Positions 41,641 to 49,475 of a DNA stretch of 64,000 nt are shown in pieces. A program made the translations under genes and the position numbers. Under the pieces are notes generated by a model, which did not search any database, had not been told where the DNA came from, and saw nothing but the letters and a program-made list of their open reading frames with translations. Source of the DNA: Streptomyces sp. AM 2-1-1 (GTDB lineage: Bacteria; Actinomycetota; Actinomycetes; Streptomycetales; Streptomycetaceae); the NCBI RefSeq assembly GCF_029167645.1, contig NZ_CP119147.1:558001-622000 (forward strand), given 5' to 3'. The first letter of the stretch is position 1, and every line of letters starts with the position of its first letter.

Positions 41641-41991
41641 GTGAGAAATGTCTGGTGCGGCCCCGTGGCGCTGGATGTGCTGGCCGAGACGGACCCGACC
41701 GAATTCTCGGTCGAGGCGGCCGACGACCCCTTGGGAACGGTGGACCGGCGCTCCCTCGTCCCGGAATTCGACCATCTGGTCGTCGACACCGGTACGTGGA
41801 AATTCGGTCGCAGTACCGCCATTCCCATGGGTATGGTCGCGCGGATCGACGCCGAACGCCGGGTGATCACCCTGCTCTGCACGAAGGAGCAGGTGAAGGG
41901 GGCTCCCCGCTTCGCCCGCGATCACGACACCAATGACCCGGCCTATCTGACGCGCCTCGGCTCCTACTACGCGGGAATCCTGACGCCGTGA
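41641..41991 (+). CDS. PRC-barrel domain protein
   Basis: A 116-residue protein. A beta-rich core fits a PRC-barrel/DUF2171-like fold (DPLGTVDRRSLVPEFDHLVVDTGTW, IPMGMVARIDAERRVITLLCTKEQVKGAPRF). PRC-barrels are small adaptor domains for RNA or protein contacts. Here it opens a plus-strand set with STAS and HATPase genes, facing the PP2C-B12-STAS operon. Start GTG at 41641 with a GGGAAAGG-like site upstream. Function unknown. Confidence 0.65.
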   Translation: MRNVWCGPVALDVLAETDPTEFSVEAADDPLGTVDRRSLVPEFDHLVVDTGTWKFGRSTAIPMGMVARIDAERRVITLLCTKEQVKGAPRFARDHDTNDPAYLTRLGSYYAGILTP

Positions 41992-42099
41992 CCCGGGGTA
42001 CGAGCGGCCGGGCCGACGGCGGACGACCGCCCCGGTCCGGCGTGACGTTCCCGGCCCGCCATGGGCGTACTTCTGCGGGGGTGAAGCACCATCAGTGAA

Positions 42100-42462
42100 A
42101 TGACCGGGCGGAAGAGACCGACCACAGGGACGGCTTTCCGCGTCCAGAAGGAAGGCTTCGCACTCGTTCGAGTGCGCGGCGAGGCGGACGAGAAAAACGG
42201 AGCGCCCGAGTTGACCGAGGCTCTCGGGGCGGCGTTGGACGAGGGGACGGAACGTACGGTGGTGGACCTGTCGGAGACGGATTTCGCGGACTCCGCAGTG
42301 CTGCACACCCTGCTCGACGCGCGCGCCCGCTACGAGGACGCCGGCGTGAAACTGGTCCTCGCGGGCCCTTTCCGCGCCGCCGTGCGTCGCCTGTTCGAGG
42401 TCACCGGCACGGTGGACGCCTTCGTCATGGCCGCGACCGTGGAAGAGGCGGCCGCATGCTGA
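42100..42462 (+). CDS. STAS-domain anti-sigma factor antagonist
   Basis: A 120-residue single STAS domain: FALVRVRGEADEKNGAPELTEAL near the start, conserved serine region DLSETDFADSAVLHTLLDARA, then VKLVLAGPFRAAVRRLFEVTGTVDAF. It would be phosphorylated by an HATPase kinase, such as the one encoded 64 bp downstream, and dephosphorylated by a SpoIIE phosphatase, probably the divergent one at 39754-41412. The ATG at 42100 is used. Confidence 0.85.
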   Translation: MTGRKRPTTGTAFRVQKEGFALVRVRGEADEKNGAPELTEALGAALDEGTERTVVDLSETDFADSAVLHTLLDARARYEDAGVKLVLAGPFRAAVRRLFEVTGTVDAFVMAATVEEAAAC

Positions 42463-42526
42463 CGCCGGCACGACACACACGGACCCTCGCCCCGGCGGCT
42501 CCGCGGTCCAGGGGGCGGAGGAGTAC

Positions 42527-42955
42527 GTGAGCTGGGAACTTCCGGTGGACCGCGACGACTGCGGCCCCGGTGACACGGAGCTCGTCCCACGCGACGCCGC
42601 AGCAGCGCGCGCCATCGTGCGCGAGCTGCTGGACGAGCAGTTCTGCACGCTCCTGGGCATGGACCCGGACGACGTGGTCATCTCCGACGCGATGCTGGTG
42701 ACCTCGGAACTCGTCACGAACGCGATCCGGCACGGGGGCGGCCTCACCGGCTTCAGCGCCCGGCTCAGCGGTGAGGGCCTGCTCCTGGACGTCGCGGACG
42801 CCAGTTCCGCGGAGCCGCAGACCGAGGTGACCCTCCCCGACACCGTACGGGTCGGAGGCTACGGATGGCCGCTGGTGCGCCGGCTGTCGAAACGGGTCAC
42901 CATCACCCGGCTGACGTGCGGCAAGCGCATCAGCGTGCTCATCACCCTCTTCTGA
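42527..42955 (+). CDS. HATPase anti-sigma (RsbW-like) kinase
   Basis: A 142-residue HATPase_c_2 protein. The N-box is present as LVTSELVTNAIRHGGGLTGF; the later glycine region is VGGYGWPLVRRLSKRVT, typical of the divergent Streptomyces family. It would bind either a sigma factor or the STAS protein encoded just before it. No SigB/SigF-like sigma gene is near, so its sigma target lies elsewhere. Start GTG at 42527 behind GGAGGAG. Confidence 0.83.
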   Translation: MSWELPVDRDDCGPGDTELVPRDAAAARAIVRELLDEQFCTLLGMDPDDVVISDAMLVTSELVTNAIRHGGGLTGFSARLSGEGLLLDVADASSAEPQTEVTLPDTVRVGGYGWPLVRRLSKRVTITRLTCGKRISVLITLF

Positions 42956-42991
42956 GCCCGGCGCCGGCACGCACCGGGCGCGTCCGGCGGC

Positions 42992-43645
42992 TCAGCACCG
43001 GTGCGTGACCCGGGCCACCAGGTCCCTCCATCCGTCCTCGATCCGCTCGGCCGGGAAACATCGGCCGTTGCGGTGGAAGTTGAGGAAGGAGGGATCCAGG
43101 TAGGCGAGGAGCGCCTGGGTGAGGAGTTCCGCGTCGCCCCCCACGCCGGAACGCCGCAGCAGATCGGTGACGTGGGCGGCGCGCACCGTCCGTGCGGGCG
43201 CCTGGTAGCGACGGCTCGGGCAGTTGTCCGCCTGCAGGTACAGATCGACGTACTTCATGGTGTGGCGGATGGTCCGGACACCGAATTCCTCCAGCCGCTC
43301 CCGGGGAGGGGCGCCCGGGCCCAGTGGCGGCGGTCCGCAGATGACGGCGGTCTGGAACTCCTTCTCCGCGTGGTCGAGGAGGGCGGTCATCAGCCCCACC
43401 CGGTCACCGAAGCGGCGGAACACGGTTCCCTTGCCCACCTGGGCCGCGGCGGCGACGGCTTCCATGGTGACGTGTTCGGCCCCCACCTCGCGGACCAGCC
43501 GGGACGCGGCTTCCAGCAGGCGGATCCGGTTGCGGGCGGCGTCGGCGCGTTCCCTGGGCTCCGGAGCGGCACCGTGACCGGCCAGGGGGAGCAGCGTGAC
43601 GGGGCGGACGGAGGAAGCCTCTTCGGCTCCGATCTGCGCGGTCAT
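42992..43645 (-). CDS. TetR-family repressor
   Basis: A 217-residue protein with an N-terminal TetR helix-turn-helix after a 35-residue leader (RNRIRLLEAASRLVREVGAEHVTMEAVAAAAQVGKGTVFRRFGDR region) and a helical ligand domain. It is divergent from the FMN reductase gene, and two inverted repeats lie between the two starts. It most likely represses both itself and the reductase until an electrophile or quinone-like ligand binds. The ATG at 43645 is chosen because the helix-turn-helix follows at the usual distance. Confidence 0.87.
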   Translation of the reverse strand: MTAQIGAEEASSVRPVTLLPLAGHGAAPEPRERADAARNRIRLLEAASRLVREVGAEHVTMEAVAAAAQVGKGTVFRRFGDRVGLMTALLDHAEKEFQTAVICGPPPLGPGAPPRERLEEFGVRTIRHTMKYVDLYLQADNCPSRRYQAPARTVRAAHVTDLLRRSGVGGDAELLTQALLAYLDPSFLNFHRNGRCFPAERIEDGWRDLVARVTHRC

Positions 43646-43672
43646 CCCCCCAGGGTAGCGCCCTCCGGGGAA

Positions 43673-43690
43673 AGTGGACCGCAGTCCGCT
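43673..43690. promoter_or_regulatory. TetR operator candidate 1
   Basis: AGTGGACCGCAGTCCGCT is an 18-bp inverted repeat with two mismatched pairs. It lies 28 bp upstream of the tetR start codon and shares GGACC/GTCCGCT with site 2. Confidence 0.55.
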
Positions 43691-43710
43691 TGTCGTGCTA
43701 TACCCATGAC

Positions 43711-43724
43711 CGGACCACGGTCCG
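43711..43724. promoter_or_regulatory. TetR operator candidate 2
   Basis: CGGACCACGGTCCG has perfect 6-bp arms around AC and lies 45 bp before the FMN reductase start. Centre-to-centre distance to site 1 is about 36 bp. Confidence 0.6.
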
Positions 43725-43768
43725 CTTAATCCCCCGCCGCCGCCCGGCGCTTTTTCACAGGAGTCCTC

Positions 43769-44338
43769 GTGACCACTCGCATCATCGCCCTCGTCGGCAG
43801 CCTCCGCTCCGGCTCGCACAACCGCCAGCTCGCCGAGGCCGCCGTGAAGCTCGCGCCCGAGGGCGTGGAGGTCGTGATCCAGGAGGAGATCGCCGACCTG
43901 CCGTTCTACAACGAGGACCTCGACATCGAGGGCGCCGTGCCGGCCGTCGCCGCGAAGCTCCGCGAGGACGCCACCGCCGCCGACGCCTTCCTCCTCTTCT
44001 CCCCCGAGTACAACGGCACGATCCCGGCCGTCCTGAAGAACGCGATCGACTGGTACTCCCGCCCGTACGGCGCCGGCTCCTTCGCGGGCAAGCCGGTCGC
44101 CGTCGTCGGTACCGCCTACGGCCAGTTCGGTGGCGTGTGGGCGCAGGACGAGGCCCGCAAGGCCGTCGGCATCGCCGGTGGTGCGGTGCTGGAAGAGGTC
44201 AAGCTCTCGGTTCCCGGTTCGGTCGTCCGTTTCGCCGAGACGCACCCGGCGGACGACGAAGAGGTCGCGCAGCAGCTGGTCGCGGTCCTCGACGAGCTGG
44301 CGAAGGCCGCCACCGCCGCCGCGCCGCAGGCCGTCTGA
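43769..44338 (+). CDS. NAD(P)H-dependent FMN reductase
   Basis: A 189-residue flavodoxin-fold reductase of the FMN_red family. The phosphate-binding loop is GSLRSGSHNRQLAEAA, the flavin-contact segment is LLFSPEYNGTIPAVLKNAIDW, and GTAYGQFGGVWAQ follows. It reduces flavin or quinone/azo-type compounds with NAD(P)H, often in electrophile or oxidative stress. The GTG at 43769 follows CAGGAG. A divergent TetR gene with two operators suggests inducible expression. Confidence 0.88.
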   Translation: MTTRIIALVGSLRSGSHNRQLAEAAVKLAPEGVEVVIQEEIADLPFYNEDLDIEGAVPAVAAKLREDATAADAFLLFSPEYNGTIPAVLKNAIDWYSRPYGAGSFAGKPVAVVGTAYGQFGGVWAQDEARKAVGIAGGAVLEEVKLSVPGSVVRFAETHPADDEEVAQQLVAVLDELAKAATAAAPQAV

Positions 44339-44353
44339 GCACCCTGACGCAGC

Positions 44354-44393
44354 CGTGAGGCGCCGTCCCGCTCCGGCGGGGCGGCGCCTCACG
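44354..44393. terminator. Bidirectional terminator
   Basis: 12-bp arms (44354-44365, 44382-44393), one wobble pair, an inner 5-bp stem and a 4-base loop. It serves the converging FMN reductase and deazaflavin oxidoreductase genes. Confidence 0.7.
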
Positions 44394-44446
44394 CCGTCAC
44401 GGGCCGCGACTCCCGGGCCGGCGTCCACGGGCTCCGGCCCAGGTGA

Positions 44447-44893
44447 TCAGTGGGGCGCGGGGGCGGGCTCCAGGACGAAGACCGGGATGACGCGGTCCGT
44501 CTTCTCCTGGTACTCCGCGTAGTCGGGGAAGGCCTCGACCGCGCGCCGCCACCACATCGCCTTCTCGTCCCCCGTCACCTCACGGGCGATCATGTCCTGC
44601 CGTACCGGTCCGTCCTGGAGCTCGACCCGGGGGTCGGCGACGACGTTGTGGTACCAGACCGGGTGCGTGGGTGCTCCGCCGAGGGAGGCGACCACCGCGT
44701 ACACACCGTCGTGCTCGACGCGCATCAGCGCGGACTTGCGGATCTTCCCGCTGCGGGCACCCCGGGTGGTGAGCACGACGACCGGCATGTCGCGCAGGGT
44801 GGTGCCCTCCTTCCCGCCGGAGCTCTCGTACAACTCGACCTGGTCGCGCACCCACTGGGTGGGGCTGGGCTCGTACTCGCCCTGGAGCGGCAT
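44447..44893 (-). CDS. F420-type (DDN-like) nitroreductase-family oxidoreductase
   Basis: A 148-residue split-barrel protein of the deazaflavin (F420)-dependent family: [55 protein letters not shown]. Such proteins reduce quinones or nitro compounds with F420H2, or bind F420 or fatty acids. The ATG at 44893 follows GAGGGG. An upstream ATG at 44959 would add 22 unrelated residues. The gene is single, converging on the FMN reductase. Confidence 0.87.
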   Translation of the reverse strand: MPLQGEYEPSPTQWVRDQVELYESSGGKEGTTLRDMPVVVLTTRGARSGKIRKSALMRVEHDGVYAVVASLGGAPTHPVWYHNVVADPRVELQDGPVRQDMIAREVTGDEKAMWWRRAVEAFPDYAEYQEKTDRVIPVFVLEPAPAPH

Positions 44894-45020
44894 GGTGAAT
44901 CCCCTCGTCGTTCGGCGCGGCCGTGCCGAACCTTCGCCGTGCACGGCCGCGTCCATCATGCAGTGCCGGTCCTCGAACGCCGGGTACGGGCTTCCGGCGC
45001 GGCGCCGGGCCGCCCGCGGT

Positions 45021-46073
45021 TCAGCGGGCGGCCAGCGCGGAGAGCAGCGCGAGCGCCTCGGAGAGGCTGGTGGGGCGTAGAACGCCCTCCGGCTGGTGAC
45101 CCGCCCAGCCGGGGCCGGCGAGCAGGACCGCCGGGGCCGTACGGGCCCCGCGCACCCCCCACTCGATGGAGTTGATCCGCTGGGCCAGCGGTCGGCTCGC
45201 CGTGGAACGGCCCTGCGACCAGAGGACGATGCCGGCCGGTCCGGTGCGCCGGGCGGCCTCCTCCAGGGCTTCGACCGGCAGCGCCGCGCCGAACATCCTG
45301 ACCGGCAGACCGCGTTGGACGAGACCGGCGGTGAGGGCCTCCAGCGGCAGGGTGTGGTTCTCCTCGGGCGCGCAGGCGAGCAGGGACACAGCGGTGCCGC
45401 GCGCCGGGGCCGGTCCCACGGCGACGCGCCGGAGTGCCGTGGAGACGTGCCAGGACAGCAGGTGCTCCACCTCCACGTACCGTTCGCCGGAGCTCTCCCA
45501 CCGCCGGCCGACGGCGTGCAGGGTCGGCATGATGACCTCGTCCCAGGCGGTCACGAGCCCGTGCCGGTCCAGTGCGCGGGCGAGCAGGTTCTCGACGGCG
45601 CGTGCGTCCAGGCGGACGGCCGCCCGCGCGAGGCCGCGCGCCTCGGTGCGGCCGCGGCCGACCGGGAGGGCGCCCGGCGCGGTGGACGGCCGGGCGGGGG
45701 CGGGGTCCGCCTCCCCGGCAAGGTGGGCTGCGGCGGAAGCCGGTCCCCGGGCGACGAGCGCGGCCCGGGCCGCCTCGGCCGGCGGGAGTCCGGTGCTGGT
45801 GAAGTCGCACATGCGCATGAGGAGTTCGACATCGGTGGGGGTCCAGCGCCGGTGTCTGCCGCCTTCCCGCTCGGCGGGACCGATGCCGTAACGGCGTTCC
45901 CAGGAGCGGAGCGTGGTGGGTGCCACGCCGAGCAGCCGCGCGACGGCCCCCGTGGTCAACCCTCCGTCGTACCCGGCCGGGCGGGAGGCGCCCGGTGCGA
46001 CCGCGCTCCCTCCGGCCGGTGCGTCCACGCGCCCTCCACCGGGTGCGTCCACGCGCCCTTTCGATGCGTCCAT
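45021..46073 (-). CDS. litR: LitR/CarH-type MerR regulator with B12-like domain
   Basis: A 350-residue regulator. After a repetitive leader ([17 protein letters not shown]) comes a MerR DNA-binding domain ([26 protein letters not shown]), then a helical bundle and a B12-binding-like Rossmann domain. The putative lower-ligand motif is E238-N-H240-T-L-P243. The upper motif is W192...E203-H204, with ten rather than nine residues between W and EH. In Streptomyces LitR controls light-induced carotenoid production together with the sigma factor LitS, whose gene is divergent here. TATCGT (46085-46080) lies six bases before the ATG and there is no ribosome site, which suggests a leaderless transcript. 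Cobalamin binding by this protein is uncertain. Confidence 0.9.
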   Translation of the reverse strand: MDASKGRVDAPGGGRVDAPAGGSAVAPGASRPAGYDGGLTTGAVARLLGVAPTTLRSWERRYGIGPAEREGGRHRRWTPTDVELLMRMCDFTSTGLPPAEAARAALVARGPASAAAHLAGEADPAPARPSTAPGALPVGRGRTEARGLARAAVRLDARAVENLLARALDRHGLVTAWDEVIMPTLHAVGRRWESSGERYVEVEHLLSWHVSTALRRVAVGPAPARGTAVSLLACAPEENHTLPLEALTAGLVQRGLPVRMFGAALPVEALEEAARRTGPAGIVLWSQGRSTASRPLAQRINSIEWGVRGARTAPAVLLAGPGWAGHQPEGVLRPTSLSEALALLSALAAR

Positions 46074-46096
46074 GCCCACACGATACGACGCAGAAA

Positions 46097-46116
46097 CGAT
46101 GCATGTTGCCGCATCG
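46097..46116. promoter_or_regulatory. Inverted repeat in the litR/litS control region
   Basis: CGATGC (46097-46102) and GCATCG (46111-46116) are separated by 8 bp, just upstream of the probable litR minus 10 box. It is a plausible LitR site; nothing else in the 188-bp spacer is as symmetrical. Confidence 0.4.
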
Positions 46117-46261
46117 CCGGAGCTCCGGGTTGTGTGGCACCACCGGAACACTCCGGCTCCGGCGGGCGGGGGCGTTTCCGGTCCGGGTGGCGGCGCGGCC
46201 CATCGGGCCCCCGCCACCCGGAACTTGGGCTACCCCCGGCTCCCGACGAGGAGGGACACCG

Positions 46262-46894
46262 ATGACCGCTGTCGACCTACCGGCGAGCCCTGGTGCGACC
46301 GGAACTCCGGTCCGCCTGCCCGTGCAGGAGGCTAGCGAGGACGAGGACCGCGCCGCAGCGGAACTGGCGGACGGCCTCCTCAGGGGTGACGCGGAGGTCT
46401 TCGCCCGGATCTTCCGCCGGTGGGGCACCCTGGTGCACACGCTGGCCGCGCGCTCCCTCGGCGACTCCCGCGAGGCCGAAGACGTCACCCAGCAGGTGTT
46501 CCTGGCGGCGTGGCGGGGGCGGGCGGGGTACCGCCCCGAGCGGGGCCCCCTGGCCGGCTGGCTGGTCGGCATCACCCGGCGCAAGATCGCCGACGCCCTG
46601 GCCGCCCGCACCCGGCGCGGCGAACTGGTCGCCGCCTCTGCCGCGCGGGAGCAGGTCCGCGGCGAGGAGGGAGCCCGCCCCGATGCGGTGCTCGACCGGG
46701 TGCTGGTCGTCCAGGAGCTCGGCAAACTCCCGCCGGTGCAGCGGCACATCCTCTGCATGGCCTTCTTCGACGACCTCACCCAGGTGCAGATCGCCGAGCG
46801 GACCGGGCTCCCGCTGGGGACCGTGAAGAGCCACGCCCGCCGGGCCCTGGTCCGGATGCGGCGCTCGCTCACCGACGCGGCGGCCACTTTCTGA
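46262..46894 (+). CDS. litS: ECF sigma factor LitS
   Basis: A 210-residue extracytoplasmic-function sigma factor: region 2 with VFARIFRRWGTLVHTLAARSLGDSREAEDVTQQVFLAAW (about residues 47-85) and region 4 with LPPVQRHILCMAFFDDLTQVQIAERTGLPLGTVKSHARRAL (about 158-200). It is divergent from litR and followed by a zinc-finger anti-sigma gene and crtYTU. In S. coelicolor the equivalent sigma factor directs light-induced crt transcription. The ATG at 46262 is preceded by GGAGGGAC. Confidence 0.9.
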   Translation: MTAVDLPASPGATGTPVRLPVQEASEDEDRAAAELADGLLRGDAEVFARIFRRWGTLVHTLAARSLGDSREAEDVTQQVFLAAWRGRAGYRPERGPLAGWLVGITRRKIADALAARTRRGELVAASAAREQVRGEEGARPDAVLDRVLVVQELGKLPPVQRHILCMAFFDDLTQVQIAERTGLPLGTVKSHARRALVRMRRSLTDAAATF

Positions 46895-47043
46895 CGACCC
46901 GTTCCCCCTGCTCCGTCGGCGGGCGCACGAAGACTTCGGAGAAGACCGGCACGGGGCGCGCGACCGGCATCCGGGTGGTGTCCGGCGCTCGTGTGCGTCC
47001 GTCCGGCGGTCCCGGGCGGAAGCAGGTCCCGAGGGAGGTGCCC

Positions 47044-47271
47044 ATGGCGCACCATGTCCACGAGGACGAGCTGACGGAGTTGGCCCTCGGTCACCGGTCC
47101 GCGACCGCCGGCGCGGCGGCGCGGCACCTCCGCCGGTGCCCGGAGTGCAGCGCCGAACTCGATTCGCTGCGTGCCGTGGTGTCCGCCGCACGCGCGGTGA
47201 CCCCGGCCGACCTTCCGCTCCCGCCGCCGCAGTGGGTGTGGGAGGCGATCACCGCCGAGATCGGCGGCTGA
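47044..47271 (+). CDS. Short zinc-finger anti-sigma-like protein
   Basis: A 75-residue protein with the ZAS-type zinc motif (HVHEDEL... and HLRRCPECSAELDSLRAVV, H-x3-C-x2-C). It lies 149 bp after litS and is probably its anti-sigma factor. There is no membrane segment and no C-terminal sensor domain, so release of LitS would have to come from zinc/thiol chemistry or another protein. The ATG at 47044 is used, with a GGGAGG site upstream. Confidence 0.75.
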   Translation: MAHHVHEDELTELALGHRSATAGAAARHLRRCPECSAELDSLRAVVSAARAVTPADLPLPPPQWVWEAITAEIGG

Positions 47272-47503
47272 CGGACCGGCGCCCCGGTCGTGCGGGAGCA
47301 CCGGACGCGTACGACGCGCGACACCCGTGCGCCGGTTGCATCCGGGAAGCACCCCGCTGCGGAAGTATCGGCGCCAGCACCGGCGCGGCCGCGGGGCGGC
47401 TCCGCCGCCGTGCCCGGCGTCGTCCACCCGTCCGCCGCGCTTCTCGGACAGGTGGTGGACGCCCGTCCGAGAAGCCGCCCCCGCCACAGGAGAGAGCTGC
47501 CCC

Positions 47504-48733
47504 TTGCCGTACGCCGACGTGGTCATCGTGGGCGCCGGAGCGGCCGGCCTGTCGCTGGCGTACCGGCTGTGCGCGCCCGGCGCGCGCGTACCGCTCTCCG
47601 TGCTCCTGATCGACGCCCCTCCGGGCCCGCTCCGGCCGCAGCCGCGCACCTGGTGCTTCTGGGAGCCGCCCGGTGGTGAGTTCGACGCGGCGCTGACCGC
47701 GTCGTGGCAGCGGCTGAGGGTGCGCGCCGCCGACGGCGCCGCCACGGTGACGGTCCCCGCACCGCTGCGGTACAAGATGCTCCGTTCGGACGCCTTCACC
47801 GGGCTGGTGGACCAGCGGCTCGACGCGTCCGCCGGGTTCCGGCGCGCCGAACTGACGGTGCTCGCCGTGCGTGACGCGGCCGGGGGCGGCGGTGAGGTCG
47901 TCGGCCGGGACGCCGGAGGGCGGCGAACCGTCGTGACGGGTCGGTACGTCTTCGACTCGCGCCCGCCCGGGCGGCCACCGGCCGCCCGGACCACGCTCCT
48001 CCAGCACTTCACCGGCTGGTTCGTACGCACCGAGCGGCCGGTGTTCGAACCGGACACCGCGGATCTCATGGACTTCCGGACCCCGCAGCCGCGCCACGGC
48101 CTGTCGTTCGCCTACGTCCTCCCGCTGGACGCCCGGTCGGCCCTGGTGGAGTACACCGAGTTCTCCCGCACGCCGCTCGAACCGGCGGCGTACGAAAGGG
48201 CGTTGCACCACCACCTCGACGCCGTGCTCGGCGCCTCCCCCTACCGGGTCTCCGCCACGGAGCACGGTGTCATCCCGATGACCGACGGGCGCTTCCCGCC
48301 ACGTGCGGGGCGGTCGGTGTTCCGGATCGGGACGGCGGGCGGCGCCACCCGGCCGTCCACCGGCTACACCTTCAGCGCCGTACAGCGTCAGAGCCGTTCC
48401 CTGGCGGCGGCACTGCGCGCGGGTGGGGAACCCCGGACGCGGTCCCCCTACCGTGCCCGGTCCCTCGCGATGGACGCGGTCATGCTGCGCGCCCTGGACA
48501 CCGGCCGGGTGGACGGCGCCGCCTTCTTCACCGGTCTCTTCCGCTCGGTGCCCCCCGCGCGGCTGCTCCGCTTCCTGGACGGATCGGCCCCGCTGCGCGA
48601 GGAGGTGCTCGTCGGACTCCGCACGCCCGTCGGCCCGATGCTGCGGACCGTCGCCGAACTGCCCTTCCGTGCGCGCCGGTCCCCGCCGGCGGCCCCCCGA
48701 TCCGCTCTCCCCCACCCGCCCGACGAGGAATGA
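47504..48733 (+). CDS. crtY: Lycopene beta-cyclase
   Basis: A 409-residue flavoprotein that cyclises lycopene ends to beta-rings. The dinucleotide-binding motif is VVIVGAGAAGLSLAYRL at the start, followed by the CrtY-typical RTWCFWEPP near residue 50 and YTFSAVQRQS near 290. The best start is the TTG at 47504, since AGGAGAG lies about 10 bp upstream and the FAD motif follows immediately. The open frame extends 59 codons further upstream to an ATG at 47327 but as Arg/Pro-rich sequence. It is first of crtY-T-U. Confidence 0.85.
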   Translation: MPYADVVIVGAGAAGLSLAYRLCAPGARVPLSVLLIDAPPGPLRPQPRTWCFWEPPGGEFDAALTASWQRLRVRAADGAATVTVPAPLRYKMLRSDAFTGLVDQRLDASAGFRRAELTVLAVRDAAGGGGEVVGRDAGGRRTVVTGRYVFDSRPPGRPPAARTTLLQHFTGWFVRTERPVFEPDTADLMDFRTPQPRHGLSFAYVLPLDARSALVEYTEFSRTPLEPAAYERALHHHLDAVLGASPYRVSATEHGVIPMTDGRFPPRAGRSVFRIGTAGGATRPSTGYTFSAVQRQSRSLAAALRAGGEPRTRSPYRARSLAMDAVMLRALDTGRVDGAAFFTGLFRSVPPARLLRFLDGSAPLREEVLVGLRTPVGPMLRTVAELPFRARRSPPAAPRSALPHPPDEE

Positions 48734-48740
48734 CCACTCC

Positions 48741-49475
48741 ATGACCCTGCTGCAGGACGCCCAGCTCTCCTCCGCCTTCGACCACGCCTCCCTCGCCTAC
48801 GACCGTCTGGTGGCGGCCAACCCCGGCTACCACGCCCATCTGCGGCGCTCCGCGCGCCGCCTCGGTCTGCCGCACGGCGGGGCGGGGCTGCGGGTGCTCG
48901 ACCTGGGGTGCGGCACCGGGGCCTCCACCGCCGCCCTGCTGGCCGTCGCCCCGTACGCGGAGATCGTGGCCGTGGACGCCTCGGCGGGCATGCTGGCGCA
49001 GGCCGCCGCGAAGGAGTGGCCCGCCCAGGTCCGCTTCGTGCACTCCCCGGTGGAGGCGCTGGCGGACCGGGAGGAGGCGGTGGGCGGGCCGTTCGACGCG
49101 GTGTTCGCCGCCTATCTCTTCCGCAACGTCACCGCCCCGGACGCCGTGCTCGCAGCGACCCGCGGACTCCTCGCCCCCGGCGGACGGCTGGCGGTGCACG
49201 AGTACGCGCTGGGCGGGGGCAGGGCGCACCGGGCCCTGTGGACCTCCGTCTGCCGCTCGGTGGTGATGCCGCTGGGCCGTGCGACGGGGGACGGGGATCT
49301 CTACCGGCACCTGTGGCACAGCGTCCTCGCGTTCGACACGGCGCCCGTCTTCGCCGAGCGCGTCGCTCGTGCGGGCTTCGACGGGGTGCGGGTGCTGCCG
49401 ATGCCCGGCTGGCAGACGGGCATCACCCACACCTTCGTCGCCCGGGCGCCGCGCCGGTCGGGGGCTTCGGCGTGA
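48741..49475 (+). CDS. crtT: Carotenoid-cluster methyltransferase CrtT
   Basis: A 244-residue SAM-dependent methyltransferase (class I fold; SAM motif VLDLGCGTGASTAALL near residue 53, AYLFRNVTAPDAVLAATRGLLAPGG as motif region). CrtT is conserved in Streptomyces crt clusters, where its exact role is unsettled. It lies 7 bp after crtY and overlaps crtU by four bases (GTGA). Confidence 0.85.
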   Translation: MTLLQDAQLSSAFDHASLAYDRLVAANPGYHAHLRRSARRLGLPHGGAGLRVLDLGCGTGASTAALLAVAPYAEIVAVDASAGMLAQAAAKEWPAQVRFVHSPVEALADREEAVGGPFDAVFAAYLFRNVTAPDAVLAATRGLLAPGGRLAVHEYALGGGRAHRALWTSVCRSVVMPLGRATGDGDLYRHLWHSVLAFDTAPVFAERVARAGFDGVRVLPMPGWQTGITHTFVARAPRRSGASA

